From Marinifaba aquimaris (GTDB lineage: Bacteria; Pseudomonadota; Gammaproteobacteria; Enterobacterales; Alteromonadaceae): a stretch of 64,000 nucleotides of DNA. This document shows positions 9,084 through 18,078 of this stretch, piece after piece. Where the stretch lies: contig NZ_JABULX010000004.1 in NCBI RefSeq assembly GCF_013328345.1, positions 124,001 through 188,000 of the forward strand, in the 5' to 3' direction. Made by a program: the position numbers and the translations under genes. A model generated the notes under the pieces. It ran no database searches. It saw only the letters and a list, made by a program, of their open reading frames with translations, and was not told where the DNA came from. Position 1 is the first letter of the stretch. Every line of letters begins with the position of its first letter.

Positions 9084-9944
9084 CTAAAAAACATAAGTTA
9101 TTGAGTTGATGACGACAAATTCGTAATCGTCATCAATCAGAGGGCTATTACTTATCGTGCTATCAAGCCACTTGTAACGGGCAAAACTACGATATACCCA
9201 ATTTTCATTGATTGGGTATGAGACACCAACTTCAGCAGATACATTAAAGCTATCTTTTGCTTCATAAGGGGTATATTGAAGTACTGCTTCGTCCTGTGAA
9301 ATACCGTACCAATAGTTATTGGTTTTTTCACTGGTGTACTCAAGGCTGAAAATTCCGTGATAATTCCAATTGCGATATTGCCAGTTTCTACCGAATCTAA
9401 TGGTGCTGACTACACCATTACTTTCGTATATGTCGGTCACTAAACGATATTGCATGACAAAGTTATTGAAGTAACCCGTCAGTCGAATTCCAGCACCGGC
9501 AAATAAAGTGTCACGTTCGTCTAGATACTCTAATTTTTCTTCGTCTGTGGGGAATTCTTTTTTTTCAAATTCATCGGTAAATTCAGTATCTACCTTGCCA
9601 ATCACACTGCCAGCTAATAAGTCTATGGTCCAATTATCAATATTGGCTAATGTGTAACCTAAATTTAAACCGTCTGAGGTATTGTGATCGGCTTCGATAA
9701 AAAATCCGTTGTAACGATAATCACCGGACATGATAAGCCCTGCGACAAACCCGTCATCGTAATCATCGCTCGAGAGGATTCTTGGGTTTGAATAATAACC
9801 GGCACTGGCACCGAGCTCGAAAAAACCGCCATTTTCATCAACCGAATTTTGGCCTGCACGTACATCACTGGCAATGTCGCCTGCATGCACGATATGTGAG
9901 AGGGAGAGTAGTAGCGATAGCCCGCTAAACAAAAACTTTTTCAT
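9084..9944 (-). CDS. MipA/OmpV family outer membrane protein
   Basis: 286 residues. The signal peptide ends near SHIVHA (about residue 21). The mature chain is a beta-barrel-like run of alternating strands ending in Tyr-Val-Phe. The segments GGFFELGASAGYYSNP, GYRYNGFFIEA-like strands and SAEVGVSYPINENWVYRSFARYKWL fit the MipA/OmpV family. Members bind the peptidoglycan synthesis scaffold (MipA) or respond to osmotic and antimicrobial stress (OmpV). It is the first gene of the four-gene operon, whose promoter should lie in 9945-10301. The specific role is unknown. Confidence 0.82.
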   Translation of the reverse strand: MKKFLFSGLSLLLSLSHIVHAGDIASDVRAGQNSVDENGGFFELGASAGYYSNPRILSSDDYDDGFVAGLIMSGDYRYNGFFIEADHNTSDGLNLGYTLANIDNWTIDLLAGSVIGKVDTEFTDEFEKKEFPTDEEKLEYLDERDTLFAGAGIRLTGYFNNFVMQYRLVTDIYESNGVVSTIRFGRNWQYRNWNYHGIFSLEYTSEKTNNYWYGISQDEAVLQYTPYEAKDSFNVSAEVGVSYPINENWVYRSFARYKWLDSTISNSPLIDDDYEFVVINSITYVF

Positions 9945-10301
9945 TATTATAATCTGAGGAAATCCGTGCCTATTCAGCTAGATAGTGTAGCTAAGATACT
10001 GACTCGGTTTATGTAACCTTTTGTATCTATGGTCTAAAAATACTGCAAGTAATGCAATCTTGATACGATAAAGTTAGCAATAAAAAAGGTATAAAACACT
10101 TAAAATATGTCATCAATACTTTCCCACTAAGGATAGTGACTTTGATTACCAATATTTATTGTCTTTAAATCCATAATCCTCTTTTAATTAATTGTTTCTT
10201 TGACCTTTATTAAGAAACAGAAAATTATCTATTAAACAAAGATCGGCTAACGTTATAATAACGTAAGTATGCAGGTTTGAATTAATTATAAAGAGATAAT
10301 C
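9945..10301. promoter_or_regulatory. Divergent promoter region between mipA operon and hemH
   Basis: A 357-base AT-rich spacer with no credible open frame. It must hold the mipA-operon promoter (minus) and the hemH promoter (plus). The only sharp signal is the palindrome around 10250-10264. No riboswitch-like conserved structure or repeat was recognised in the rest. Confidence 0.6.
10250..10264. promoter_or_regulatory. 15-bp palindrome containing a -10 box upstream of hemH
   Basis: ACGTTAT-A-ATAACGT is a perfect 7-1-7 inverted repeat. It contains TATAAT at 10254-10259, a consensus -10 hexamer 43 bases before the hemH ATG. No good -35 is seen at 17 bp. The overlap suggests an operator covering the hemH promoter. 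It could also be a chance AT-rich palindrome. Confidence 0.45.
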
Positions 10302-11321
10302 ATGTCACGTTACCGAGGACAAACAGAAGCAATCCATAAACAATCGGCAAAAACAGGTGTTCTATTAACGAACTTAGGTACGCCTGACTCTCCAACTGCC
10401 CCCGCGTTACGTCGATACTTAAAACAGTTTTTATCGGACCCCCGTGTGGTTGAGATTCCAAGATTGGTTTGGATGATCATTTTGCACGGTATTATATTAC
10501 GCGTCAGACCCAAAAAGTCAGCCAAGCTTTATGAAAGTATATGGACAGAAGAAGGCTCACCACTGGCTGTAATTAGCAACAAGCAGAAAGAAAAGCTAGC
10601 CACACAAGTTAAAGCTAAATACGGTGAAGATATCGTCATTGACCATGCTATGCGTTATGGTGAACCCGCAATAGGCACTGCTTTAAGTAAGATGCAAGCG
10701 CAAGGGGTTAACAAGGTCATTGTACTTCCACTTTACCCGCAGTATGCAGGCCCAACTACGGCATCAAGTTTCGATGCAGTTACACAAGAAATTAAAACTT
10801 GGCGATGGATACCATCTCTGCATTTTATTAACACATACCATGACAACCCAAAGTATATTGATGCAATGGCTAGCTCTATTCAGGAGCATTTCGATAAACA
10901 TGGTAAACCTGAAAAACTCGTACTTTCGTATCACGGCATGCCAAAAGCATTTCTAGAGTGGGGGGATCCATATTATTGTTTTTGCCACAAAACAACACGT
11001 CTGATTGCTGAGAAACTCTCTTTAAACGAAGAAGATTTTGTTATGACTTTTCAGTCTAGATTCGGTAAGGCCGAGTGGTTAAAGCCATACACAGATGAGA
11101 CTTTAGAATCTTTAGCAAAAGCAGGTACAAAAAAATTAGCGATTGTTAGCCCAGCTTTTAGTGCAGATTGTCTAGAAACATTAGAAGAGTTAATCAGTGA
11201 AAACAAAGAAGTCTTTATCGAAGCTGGTGGTGAAGAGTATCACTATATTCCTGCTCTCAATGATAGAGACGACCACATCGACATGATGTTATCGCTTGTT
11301 GAACCGCACTTAAAATCTTAA
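10302..11321 (+). CDS. hemH: Ferrochelatase
   Basis: A 339-residue ferrochelatase, which inserts Fe2+ into protoporphyrin IX in the last step of haem synthesis. Visible features are LLTNLGTPDSP near the N-terminus, VLPLYPQYAGPTT near 141-153, the catalytic His in LSYHGMP (His211), and the acidic helix in FSADCLETLEEL (Glu292). The length is slightly above E. coli HemH (320). A Shine-Dalgarno-like AAAGAGA precedes the ATG. The stop codon overlaps by four bases with that of the converging hydroxylase gene (shared TTAA). Confidence 0.97.
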   Translation: MSRYRGQTEAIHKQSAKTGVLLTNLGTPDSPTAPALRRYLKQFLSDPRVVEIPRLVWMIILHGIILRVRPKKSAKLYESIWTEEGSPLAVISNKQKEKLATQVKAKYGEDIVIDHAMRYGEPAIGTALSKMQAQGVNKVIVLPLYPQYAGPTTASSFDAVTQEIKTWRWIPSLHFINTYHDNPKYIDAMASSIQEHFDKHGKPEKLVLSYHGMPKAFLEWGDPYYCFCHKTTRLIAEKLSLNEEDFVMTFQSRFGKAEWLKPYTDETLESLAKAGTKKLAIVSPAFSADCLETLEELISENKEVFIEAGGEEYHYIPALNDRDDHIDMMLSLVEPHLKS

Positions 11322-12337
11322 TTTTCTTGTTTCATTACTTTCGATAAACGCGCAATGCGTTTATCGAAAATACTTTTTATACACCTTGCACTATCCGCAA
11401 ACGGCTGCCAATAAAGCTTAAAGATACTGGCGTGTAGATCGTCACTAGCACCTGCCACGCCCAAACGTAAGTTTTTTGGCTTAGCTACGGTGTTAGATTT
11501 AATTAAACTGCCTACCCATTTATCCCAGATTGCTAACGCGGTGCCAAAGTTTGCGTCAAAGTGCTTAGGATCTGAACTGTGATGTATTTGATGTTGAGCT
11601 GGACTAATCAGCCAACTTTCAAGCCAGCTTGGCCAAGTGAACCAGATATGTGAATGTCTTAAGTTGGAACCCAACACGTTAAAAACAAAAATAAATAAAT
11701 TCGCGCCTAAAATATCCACCATTTTCAATGTGGGGCCAAATAAGTAGTAACACAGCCCAACAGCCAATCCTTGGGCAACAGTCATTCTTAATGCATATAA
11801 GAGATTCTCAATTGGGTGACTTCGATAAATGGTCATGGGGGTGAGTACTTTTGCAGAGTGATGAACTTGATGAAATGACCACAAAAATGGAATTTTGTGT
11901 AATAAGAAATGCAGTAAAAAACGACTAAAGTCATCAAACAAAAATAAAACGAGCGTAAAGGTAAGTGCTACTGTTGTGGCAGATGTAGAAATAAAGCCAT
12001 GAAAACCAAAAGTATTTTCAAGTATGTCTGAAAAGCCAATTGCGATGGGTGTCATGCTAATCAGCAAAGGTGCGATCAGTAAGCTTTTGATGAATTTATT
12101 AGAAAAAAACAGGATATAGTCCTGCTTTGCAGTCTTTGCTAACCAAACGCGCTTAGGGAAGAGAAATTTAAGAAAGTTAGCAGATGGCTTGGTTTTATAA
12201 AAAACATAAAAAGCCATCAGTACCGCACTGATTAAATAAACGGAATAGATACGTTTATTGGCATCGAATAAATAACTGGATAAGTCAGTTAAATTGCTAT
12301 TTAAAAACGTGACTACCACTAACCAGATATCTTGCAT
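11318..12337 (-). CDS. Sterol desaturase / fatty acid hydroxylase family protein
   Basis: A 339-residue membrane protein with several hydrophobic segments. The histidine clusters of the fatty acid hydroxylase superfamily (PF04116) are present: HFLLHK, HQVHHS, a single His in YRSH, and HQIHHSS near the C-terminal third. These ligate a di-iron centre that uses O2 to hydroxylate or desaturate lipids. The substrate (sterol, hopanoid, fatty acid or ether lipid) cannot be told. It starts six bases after queC stops, so it is probably cotranscribed with queC, without an obvious metabolic link. It converges on hemH. Confidence 0.88.
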   Translation of the reverse strand: MQDIWLVVVTFLNSNLTDLSSYLFDANKRIYSVYLISAVLMAFYVFYKTKPSANFLKFLFPKRVWLAKTAKQDYILFFSNKFIKSLLIAPLLISMTPIAIGFSDILENTFGFHGFISTSATTVALTFTLVLFLFDDFSRFLLHFLLHKIPFLWSFHQVHHSAKVLTPMTIYRSHPIENLLYALRMTVAQGLAVGLCYYLFGPTLKMVDILGANLFIFVFNVLGSNLRHSHIWFTWPSWLESWLISPAQHQIHHSSDPKHFDANFGTALAIWDKWVGSLIKSNTVAKPKNLRLGVAGASDDLHASIFKLYWQPFADSARCIKSIFDKRIARLSKVMKQEN

Positions 12338-12343
12338 TGAATT

Positions 12344-13015
12344 TTAGCTCTCGTAAGGAATTGGGTCCGTTGCTTGGTTTTCTGCAAATGCTTCTAATCT
12401 TTCCTGGCAAGCACCACATTGGCCACACGCTTTCTCTCGGCCGTTATAGCATGTCCAAGTCAGTGAATAATCTAGTCCCATTTTTAATCCATCGGTCAGA
12501 ATATCGATCTTACTGTCATTTAAATACGGTGTTACGATGTCAACTGCTTCATAGTTTGCAATTTGGCAAACATCTTTCATTTTTTGAACAAATTCTGGTC
12601 GGCAGTCTGGGTAAATAGCGTGGTCGCCAGAGTGGGCACCATAATAAACCTTGGTTGCTTCTAACGATACTGCATAACCTACGGCTAAAGAGAGCAAGAT
12701 CATATTTCGATTAGGCACTACAGTAGACTTCATGGATTCTTCTTCGTAGTGACCTTCGGGGATATCAATATCGTCAGTTAATGAAGAACCTGCAAGTAGC
12801 TGATTGATAGCGCTGATATCAATGATTTTATGTTTTACCCCAAGTTTCTGACAAGCTAATTGAGCGTAATCCAATTCTTTTAAATGACGTTGACCGTAAT
12901 TAAACGATAGGGCATATGCTTCGTAGCCCTGATTAATGGCTTTGTTGAGAACCGTAAAAGAGTCCATGCCGCCAGAATAAATGACGACAACTTTTTCAGA
13001 AGATGAGGCTGACAT
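12344..13015 (-). CDS. queC: 7-cyano-7-deazaguanine synthase
   Basis: A 223-residue QueC, which converts 7-carboxy-7-deazaguanine to preQ0 with ATP and ammonia, for queuosine in tRNA. The PP-loop [10 protein letters not shown] is at about 10-19. The zinc-binding cysteines are in the C-terminal [19 protein letters not shown]. The length is normal. It is divergent from queE, which makes the substrate of QueC; the pair shares a 73-base promoter region. No preQ1 riboswitch was recognised there. Confidence 0.97.
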   Translation of the reverse strand: MSASSSEKVVVIYSGGMDSFTVLNKAINQGYEAYALSFNYGQRHLKELDYAQLACQKLGVKHKIIDISAINQLLAGSSLTDDIDIPEGHYEEESMKSTVVPNRNMILLSLAVGYAVSLEATKVYYGAHSGDHAIYPDCRPEFVQKMKDVCQIANYEAVDIVTPYLNDSKIDILTDGLKMGLDYSLTWTCYNGREKACGQCGACQERLEAFAENQATDPIPYES

Positions 13016-13088
13016 AGTTTAATTATCTTGCATTAGGTATAATAGCTAAATTGTACGCTAAGTTTAAATTCAGTAAAACGGTTTTGAT
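13016..13088. promoter_or_regulatory. Shared queC/queE promoter region
   Basis: A short divergent spacer. A perfect TATAAT at 13038-13043 on the plus strand is well placed for queE (45 bases before ATG); the matching -35 is weak. No palindromic operator was found. Confidence 0.4.
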
Positions 13089-13769
13089 ATGACTGCAGTA
13101 AGCTACCCTGTAAACGAAATTTTTGAAACAATCCAAGGTGAAGGCCAATTTACCGGTGTGCCATCTTTATTTGTTCGATTACAGGTGTGTCCTGTTGGTT
13201 GTTCTTGGTGTGATACTCAACACACCTGGTACAAAAATGATGAGCAGAAAATTGATATTACCGATTTGACCACCAAAACCGAAGACAGTCCTACTTGGGC
13301 TGAAATGACTTCTTTTGAAATTCTCGATTTTTTCAAAAAGCAGGGTTATACCGCTAAACATGTCGTTATTACAGGCGGTGAACCTTGCATGTATGATTTA
13401 GTTCCATTTACCAAGTTGCTCGAAGCAAATGGTTATCAATGCCAAATTGAAACAAGTGGAACATTTGAAGTGAAAACATCAACGGATACCTTTGTGACTG
13501 TTTCACCGAAAGTCGGGATGAAAGGTGGCTACGATGTATTACAATCAGCATTGCTCAGAGCAAATGAAATCAAACACCCAATTGCTAAACAAAGCCATAT
13601 AGATGAGTTAGATACATTATTAGCTGATTTACCGGCTAGTTATCAAGCTAAGGTGTGTTTACAGCCAATTAGCCAAAAACCTAGAGCAACAGAGCTGGCT
13701 ATTGAAACCTGTATTAAACGCAACTGGCGCTTATCGATTCAAACTCATAAGTATTTAGATATTAGCTAG
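13089..13769 (+). CDS. queE: 7-carboxy-7-deazaguanine synthase (radical SAM)
   Basis: A 226-residue radical SAM enzyme that contracts 6-carboxytetrahydropterin to 7-carboxy-7-deazaguanine, the step before QueC. The N-terminal substrate and SAM elements are seen: EIFETIQGEGQFTG, then the 4Fe-4S motif CPVGCSWC (about 33-40) followed by DTQHTW, and the SAM-binding VITGGEP near 94-100. This is the enterobacterial-type QueE. The stop codon overlaps the converging regulator gene's stop (CTAG). Confidence 0.97.
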   Translation: MTAVSYPVNEIFETIQGEGQFTGVPSLFVRLQVCPVGCSWCDTQHTWYKNDEQKIDITDLTTKTEDSPTWAEMTSFEILDFFKKQGYTAKHVVITGGEPCMYDLVPFTKLLEANGYQCQIETSGTFEVKTSTDTFVTVSPKVGMKGGYDVLQSALLRANEIKHPIAKQSHIDELDTLLADLPASYQAKVCLQPISQKPRATELAIETCIKRNWRLSIQTHKYLDIS

Positions 13770-14161
13770 AAAATCTCTATACCTAAATTCTTAATGGTAG
13801 AAACCAGTTTCTTTGGTTTATATGGCTTTACAATAAAACCTTTAGCACCAAGCTCCATCGCTTTTTTTACATTGGTGATGGTGCTATGCGCACTGACAAT
13901 GGCCACCTTAGCTTCAGCATCGAGTTTTTTTAAGTCGACCAGTACATCTAAACCATTTTCTGTTTCCAATTCAATGTCTAGGAATACGATATCCGGTTTG
14001 TCACTTTGGTATTGATTTAACGTCTCGGCAGCGGTTTCTGCTTCTGTGAAATTATCAAAACCTAGCTCATTGAGCATGTTTTTGAGAAAATCGCGCATTA
14101 GCTTTGCGTCATCAACGATGAGAATTTTTTCCTTTCTAGAAACTACATTTTCAGTTTGCAC
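13766..14161 (-). CDS. Single-domain response regulator
   Basis: A CheY-like receiver alone, about 131 residues: DD pair in ILIVDDAKLMRDFL, phospho-acceptor Asp in IVFLDIELE, Ser/Thr in SAHST and Lys in VKPYKP. It has no output domain. An ATG at 14182 would overlap the upstream kinase gene by ten bases. The GTG at 14161 is preferred because AGGAAGGA lies at ideal spacing before it. It is last in the operon binding protein-hybrid kinase-regulator. It probably accepts phosphate from the kinase's HPt domain and acts by protein contact. The target is unknown. Confidence 0.88.
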   Translation of the reverse strand: MQTENVVSRKEKILIVDDAKLMRDFLKNMLNELGFDNFTEAETAAETLNQYQSDKPDIVFLDIELETENGLDVLVDLKKLDAEAKVAIVSAHSTITNVKKAMELGAKGFIVKPYKPKKLVSTIKNLGIEIF

Positions 14162-14172
14162 AATCGTCCTTC

Positions 14173-16839
14173 CTATCTGCATTCTTTATTGATGTTATCG
14201 ACACTTTGGGCAATCTTGTCAAGTTGATGAAGAATAACAGTGTCGTTTGATTCTTTAGCTAAACGTTCTAAATCGGTTGCTAAGAGGGTAAGCTCCGGAA
14301 ACCCCATACTCGTAGCCGAACCTTTAATTTTGTGAGCTTCACTGGCTATCTTATGCCAATTTTGATGATCCGCTAACTGATAAAGATCAGTCACTAGTTT
14401 GGGTAAACTATGTTTAAATTCTAAACTGAGATTTTGATATTGGTCACTGGATTTGAGTTTTTGCTCATATTCCGATAACTGATTGGCAATTACGGCATCA
14501 GGTGATAAGTATTTTTGTATCGTTTGATACAGCTTTTCGGTATCTATGGGTTTAGCTAAACTATCATCACAACCAATGGCCTGATACTTACTGATGTCCG
14601 ATTTCATAAAGTTAGCAGTTAAAGCAATGATAGGTTGATCAAAGCCTGTACTTCTTAACATTTCAGTCGCTTCAATACCTGACATTTGCGGCATCTGCAT
14701 ATCCATCAAAATTAAGTCATAATCTTCTGCTAGAGCTGATTCTACGGCTAATAAACCGTTTTCGACTACATCAATATGAATATTCAACGGTTCGAGTAAC
14801 AGTAGGATAAGCGCTTGGTTATCAGGATTATCCTCGGCAACCAAGATTGATTTATCACTTAAATCTATTTCCGTTTGGCAAAGAGATTGCTGAATTTGTA
14901 CTAAATCTGGTTTGGTGAATATTGGCTCGGCACTAGAATCCACATGATTTATTTTTAAGGTAAAAGTACTACCTCTAAATTTTTCGCTCTCTAATGTCAG
15001 CTCATAACCAAGTGAATCGGCCAAATGCTTACTGATGGCCAAACCTAAACCTGTACCACCGTAATTTCTTGTGGTAGATGAGTCTGCTTGAGTAAAAGGG
15101 TTAAATAACTCTTGCTGCTCAAGGTGACTTATTCCAATCCCAGTATCAACGACATCTATCTGTAACTGACTTTGCTGAGTTAACCAACTTACACAAATAG
15201 TCACACTGCCTTTTTCAGTGAACTTGATGGCATTTGAGGCAAGATTAAATAATATTTGTTTTAGTCGAGTAGGGTCCGTTTTGATTAATTTTGGCAGTGG
15301 GAATTGATATTCAAATTTGAAGTCTAGCCATTTAACTTCAGCTTTACTGCGGCAGTCATTTTCAATATCTTGCAGTAATTCAAACACTGATGTGTCGATG
15401 TTTTCGAAGGCAATTTTACCTGCTTCAATTTTAGATAGATCTAAAATATCGTTTATTAACGTTAACAAGTGCTGACTGTTTTTCAATACGCGATTCATGG
15501 AAGATTGCGCTAATTCTGGCTGCTTTTCCTGTTTTATTGCTTGTTCTGTAAAGCCTATGATTGCGGTGAGCGGTGTTCTAATTTCATGACTCATGTTAGC
15601 CAAAAAGCGCGATTTTAATTTGTTGGCTTGCTCGGCATTTTTGGTCGCCGTCATTAAGTCTTGGTTGGCTTGTTGTAATTCAGTGGTCCGTGATTCTACT
15701 TTCTCTTCAAGGTGGTTTTTGTAGTGCTCAAGCGACTTTTTACTCGTTAAAATCGAACTGACCATTTTGTTAAACGACAAAAATAGCGAGCCGATTTCAT
15801 CTTCTTTTTTCACTTTTAAACGAATGGATAAATTACCATCTGCAACATCTCTACTTGCTTGGCTCAATTTAGATATAGGGGAGAGTAAGTAGCGATTGAT
15901 CATGTTAAAGGTCAGAATACCCGCTAGCATGATCATTAATACTGATAAGAAAATGGTAGCCATTGAAAGTTGGCGACTGTCTTTGTAAATGACGTCTTTA
16001 ATACTGCCTGACACCAAGTAGTAATTAAATGGTAAGGCTTTAGCCTGAAACAGTCGCAATTGATTGTTATAGCTTATTTCTATTAGCTCATTTTCTTTAG
16101 ACGAACTAATGAGTTTATTGAGTAAAAACTTAGGAATTGAGTGAAGTAATCGTTCTTGTTCTCGGTTGAAATAGACTAAGCCGTCTTTGTTGATAATAAG
16201 GTTACTGCCGCCTTCATCAGTCGTTTCCATTACCACTTTTTTAATGACTGACGGGTCAATGGTGATGACTAAATATCCCCATAGCTCTCCTTGCAGTTGC
16301 CTACCTGAAGGTGAGATCTTAAGTAGTTTTTTTACGGCATAAAGCGCTGTTTTATCATTATCTAGGTTTTTATCTAACGTTAAAAATTCATCTTTATCCG
16401 ATAATACCGCTTTTTTGAACCACATGGTGTTTGATTCATTTTCAGTAGTGTTATTAAGCAAGTTGGCAGTAAATCGCGCATCTTCTGTGCCGTTAGCTTT
16501 GACCAGTCGAATCTCATAGAAATGTTGGAATGCAGAGCTGTAATCGGCAAAAAGGTTTAACAGAGGACCTAAAGCTATCGAGTATCGTTCTGATTGCTGA
16601 TCTATCCTTAAATAGTGCTCTAAGGTATCTGATTTAGAGAGTAACGTCAGTGTTGAAAGCGTTTCTACAAAATGGTTTTTGATGGCTTGAGTTTGTTGAG
16701 AAAGTTGGTTATCGATTCGAGATTTAGCCTGTGCTTGAGCACTGATAGTTGTTAAATAATAAGCAAAGCCACCTAGTAATGACATAGGTAAAACGATCAT
16801 CGTCAAAACAAATATAAGGATTTTTTGCTTTAATTTCAT
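14173..16839 (-). CDS. Hybrid sensor histidine kinase with receiver and HPt domains
   Basis: An 888-residue inner-membrane phosphorelay kinase. TM1 is at about 7-30, with a periplasmic Cache-like sensor at about 35-285. TM2 is at about 293-315, followed by HAMP to 365 and a coiled coil. HisKA carries His418 in NMSHEIRTPL. The HATPase at about 520-640 has DTGIGIS and GGTGLGLAIS. A receiver domain at about 665-780 has Asp713 in LMDMQMP. The C-terminal HPt has His836 in AHKIKGSA. It lies nine bases after a polyamine-type binding protein gene and is followed by a lone receiver gene. This suggests that ligand-loaded binding protein triggers the relay. Confidence 0.95.
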   Translation of the reverse strand: MKLKQKILIFVLTMIVLPMSLLGGFAYYLTTISAQAQAKSRIDNQLSQQTQAIKNHFVETLSTLTLLSKSDTLEHYLRIDQQSERYSIALGPLLNLFADYSSAFQHFYEIRLVKANGTEDARFTANLLNNTTENESNTMWFKKAVLSDKDEFLTLDKNLDNDKTALYAVKKLLKISPSGRQLQGELWGYLVITIDPSVIKKVVMETTDEGGSNLIINKDGLVYFNREQERLLHSIPKFLLNKLISSSKENELIEISYNNQLRLFQAKALPFNYYLVSGSIKDVIYKDSRQLSMATIFLSVLMIMLAGILTFNMINRYLLSPISKLSQASRDVADGNLSIRLKVKKEDEIGSLFLSFNKMVSSILTSKKSLEHYKNHLEEKVESRTTELQQANQDLMTATKNAEQANKLKSRFLANMSHEIRTPLTAIIGFTEQAIKQEKQPELAQSSMNRVLKNSQHLLTLINDILDLSKIEAGKIAFENIDTSVFELLQDIENDCRSKAEVKWLDFKFEYQFPLPKLIKTDPTRLKQILFNLASNAIKFTEKGSVTICVSWLTQQSQLQIDVVDTGIGISHLEQQELFNPFTQADSSTTRNYGGTGLGLAISKHLADSLGYELTLESEKFRGSTFTLKINHVDSSAEPIFTKPDLVQIQQSLCQTEIDLSDKSILVAEDNPDNQALILLLLEPLNIHIDVVENGLLAVESALAEDYDLILMDMQMPQMSGIEATEMLRSTGFDQPIIALTANFMKSDISKYQAIGCDDSLAKPIDTEKLYQTIQKYLSPDAVIANQLSEYEQKLKSSDQYQNLSLEFKHSLPKLVTDLYQLADHQNWHKIASEAHKIKGSATSMGFPELTLLATDLERLAKESNDTVILHQLDKIAQSVDNINKECR

Positions 16840-16848
16840 CTGGCTAAG

Positions 16849-17922
16849 TTAATCTCTACTACGAATATCTAATTGATAAAGGATTTGACTATACACGGTT
16901 TGGAACATTTTTAGTGCCTCTGTGGGCAGTTGCTGATTAAACTCTGATTGTGCAACTGTTTCATCAGGCAAATAAATTGAGGTATTGTGTAAGATTTCCG
17001 GTTTAATAAATGCTTTTGCTGCTTTATTTGGCGTCGCGTAAAAGAGTTGCTCAGAAATTATTGCGGCGACTTTGGGTTGATTGATGTAGTTAATAAACTC
17101 GAAAACAGCCTGCTTGTTTACAGATGATTTCATCACTGCAAGGCAGTCTAACCAAAGCAATGAGCCTTCATCAGGAACCACATACTCTAGGCGATTATCT
17201 AAATTCTTCAAAAAGATAGCGTCACCGTTATAACTCATCGCAAGCGCCACATCACCTGATATCAGCTCAGAATTAGCTGACAGCTCTAGCGCACCGTAGC
17301 TGCTAACACTTGGGAGTTGGCGATAAAGTAAATTACCCGCTTGTTTAATATGCTCTGGATCGTTGTCATTGACTGAACGGCCAAGGGAAAGAAGGGCAGA
17401 GCCAAGTAGGTCGCGAGAGTCTTTTAGAAGCTTAGTTTTTATATTCGGGTTGGGGTTGGGTAAAAAGAATTCACGCCAGCTAGTAGGAGGAGTACTGACT
17501 AAGTCTTTTCGATAAATAATGACCACTGAACCCCACAGGTAAGGTACGCACTGGTGTTGAGTTTGTTGAGCGATTTTTGCCCATCGTGTATCAAGGTATT
17601 GAAGGTTTGCAGCTTGTTTTTGTGAAACGGTTTCTAGCCAACCACGTGAAGCGTAATTCTCTAATCTGAATAAACTCGTCAAGACAATATCAAATTGTTT
17701 GCCAGCTGTTGAGTTGAGTAAAGCCTCTTTGGTTTCGTCTGTTTCAAAGTAATGTTGCTTTACTTGAATACCAGAGAGTTTTTCAAAATCTGTAACAACT
17801 GATTCAGGCAGGTATTCAGGCCAAGTCAATAGCGTAATGCGCTTGTTGGCTTGAGCAAATACTGAACTCGACTGGACTAAAATGATGAATAAAACTAATT
17901 TTAGGAACAGAGTAAACTGCAT
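16849..17922 (-). CDS. Periplasmic binding protein, spermidine/putrescine type (PotD-like)
   Basis: About 357 residues. The signal peptide MQFTLFLKLVLFIILV... has cleavage near VFA/QA. The mature protein resembles PotD/PotF: ITLLTWPEYLPESVVTDFEKLSGIQV at its start, then VPYLWGSVVIIYRKDLV and ALAMSYNGDA. PotD proteins bind spermidine or putrescine for an ABC importer. No permease or ATPase gene is adjacent; the next genes are a hybrid kinase and a regulator, so a sensory role is likely (inference). A TTG at 17967 extends the frame. The ATG at 17922 gives a proper signal peptide and has AGGATTAGG upstream. Ligand unproven. Confidence 0.85.
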   Translation of the reverse strand: MQFTLFLKLVLFIILVQSSSVFAQANKRITLLTWPEYLPESVVTDFEKLSGIQVKQHYFETDETKEALLNSTAGKQFDIVLTSLFRLENYASRGWLETVSQKQAANLQYLDTRWAKIAQQTQHQCVPYLWGSVVIIYRKDLVSTPPTSWREFFLPNPNPNIKTKLLKDSRDLLGSALLSLGRSVNDNDPEHIKQAGNLLYRQLPSVSSYGALELSANSELISGDVALAMSYNGDAIFLKNLDNRLEYVVPDEGSLLWLDCLAVMKSSVNKQAVFEFINYINQPKVAAIISEQLFYATPNKAAKAFIKPEILHNTSIYLPDETVAQSEFNQQLPTEALKMFQTVYSQILYQLDIRSRD

Positions 17923-18031
17923 TTTTTTGAACCTAATCCTTAGTCTAGAAAAATTAATTTTTTTCAATTGTATAACATTAAGTTAAATAAAACAGGCTTT
18001 TGCAAACAAAAATCCCCTAATTGTCCATTTC

Positions 18032-18046
18032 TTTGTACAGTACAAA
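18032..18046. promoter_or_regulatory. Perfect palindrome between the binding-protein operon and psrA
   Basis: TTTGTAC-A-GTACAAA, a 7-1-7 inverted repeat 68 bases before psrA and 110 before the divergent operon. The shape fits a dimeric repressor operator. The cognate regulator is unknown. Confidence 0.45.
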
Positions 18047-18078
18047 AATTGACTAATAAAAATTTAAAACATACATTT

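Noticed and set aside
13016-13088. preQ1 riboswitch between queC and queE
   Set aside because: The spacer is only 73 bases and shows no recognisable preQ1 aptamer elements.
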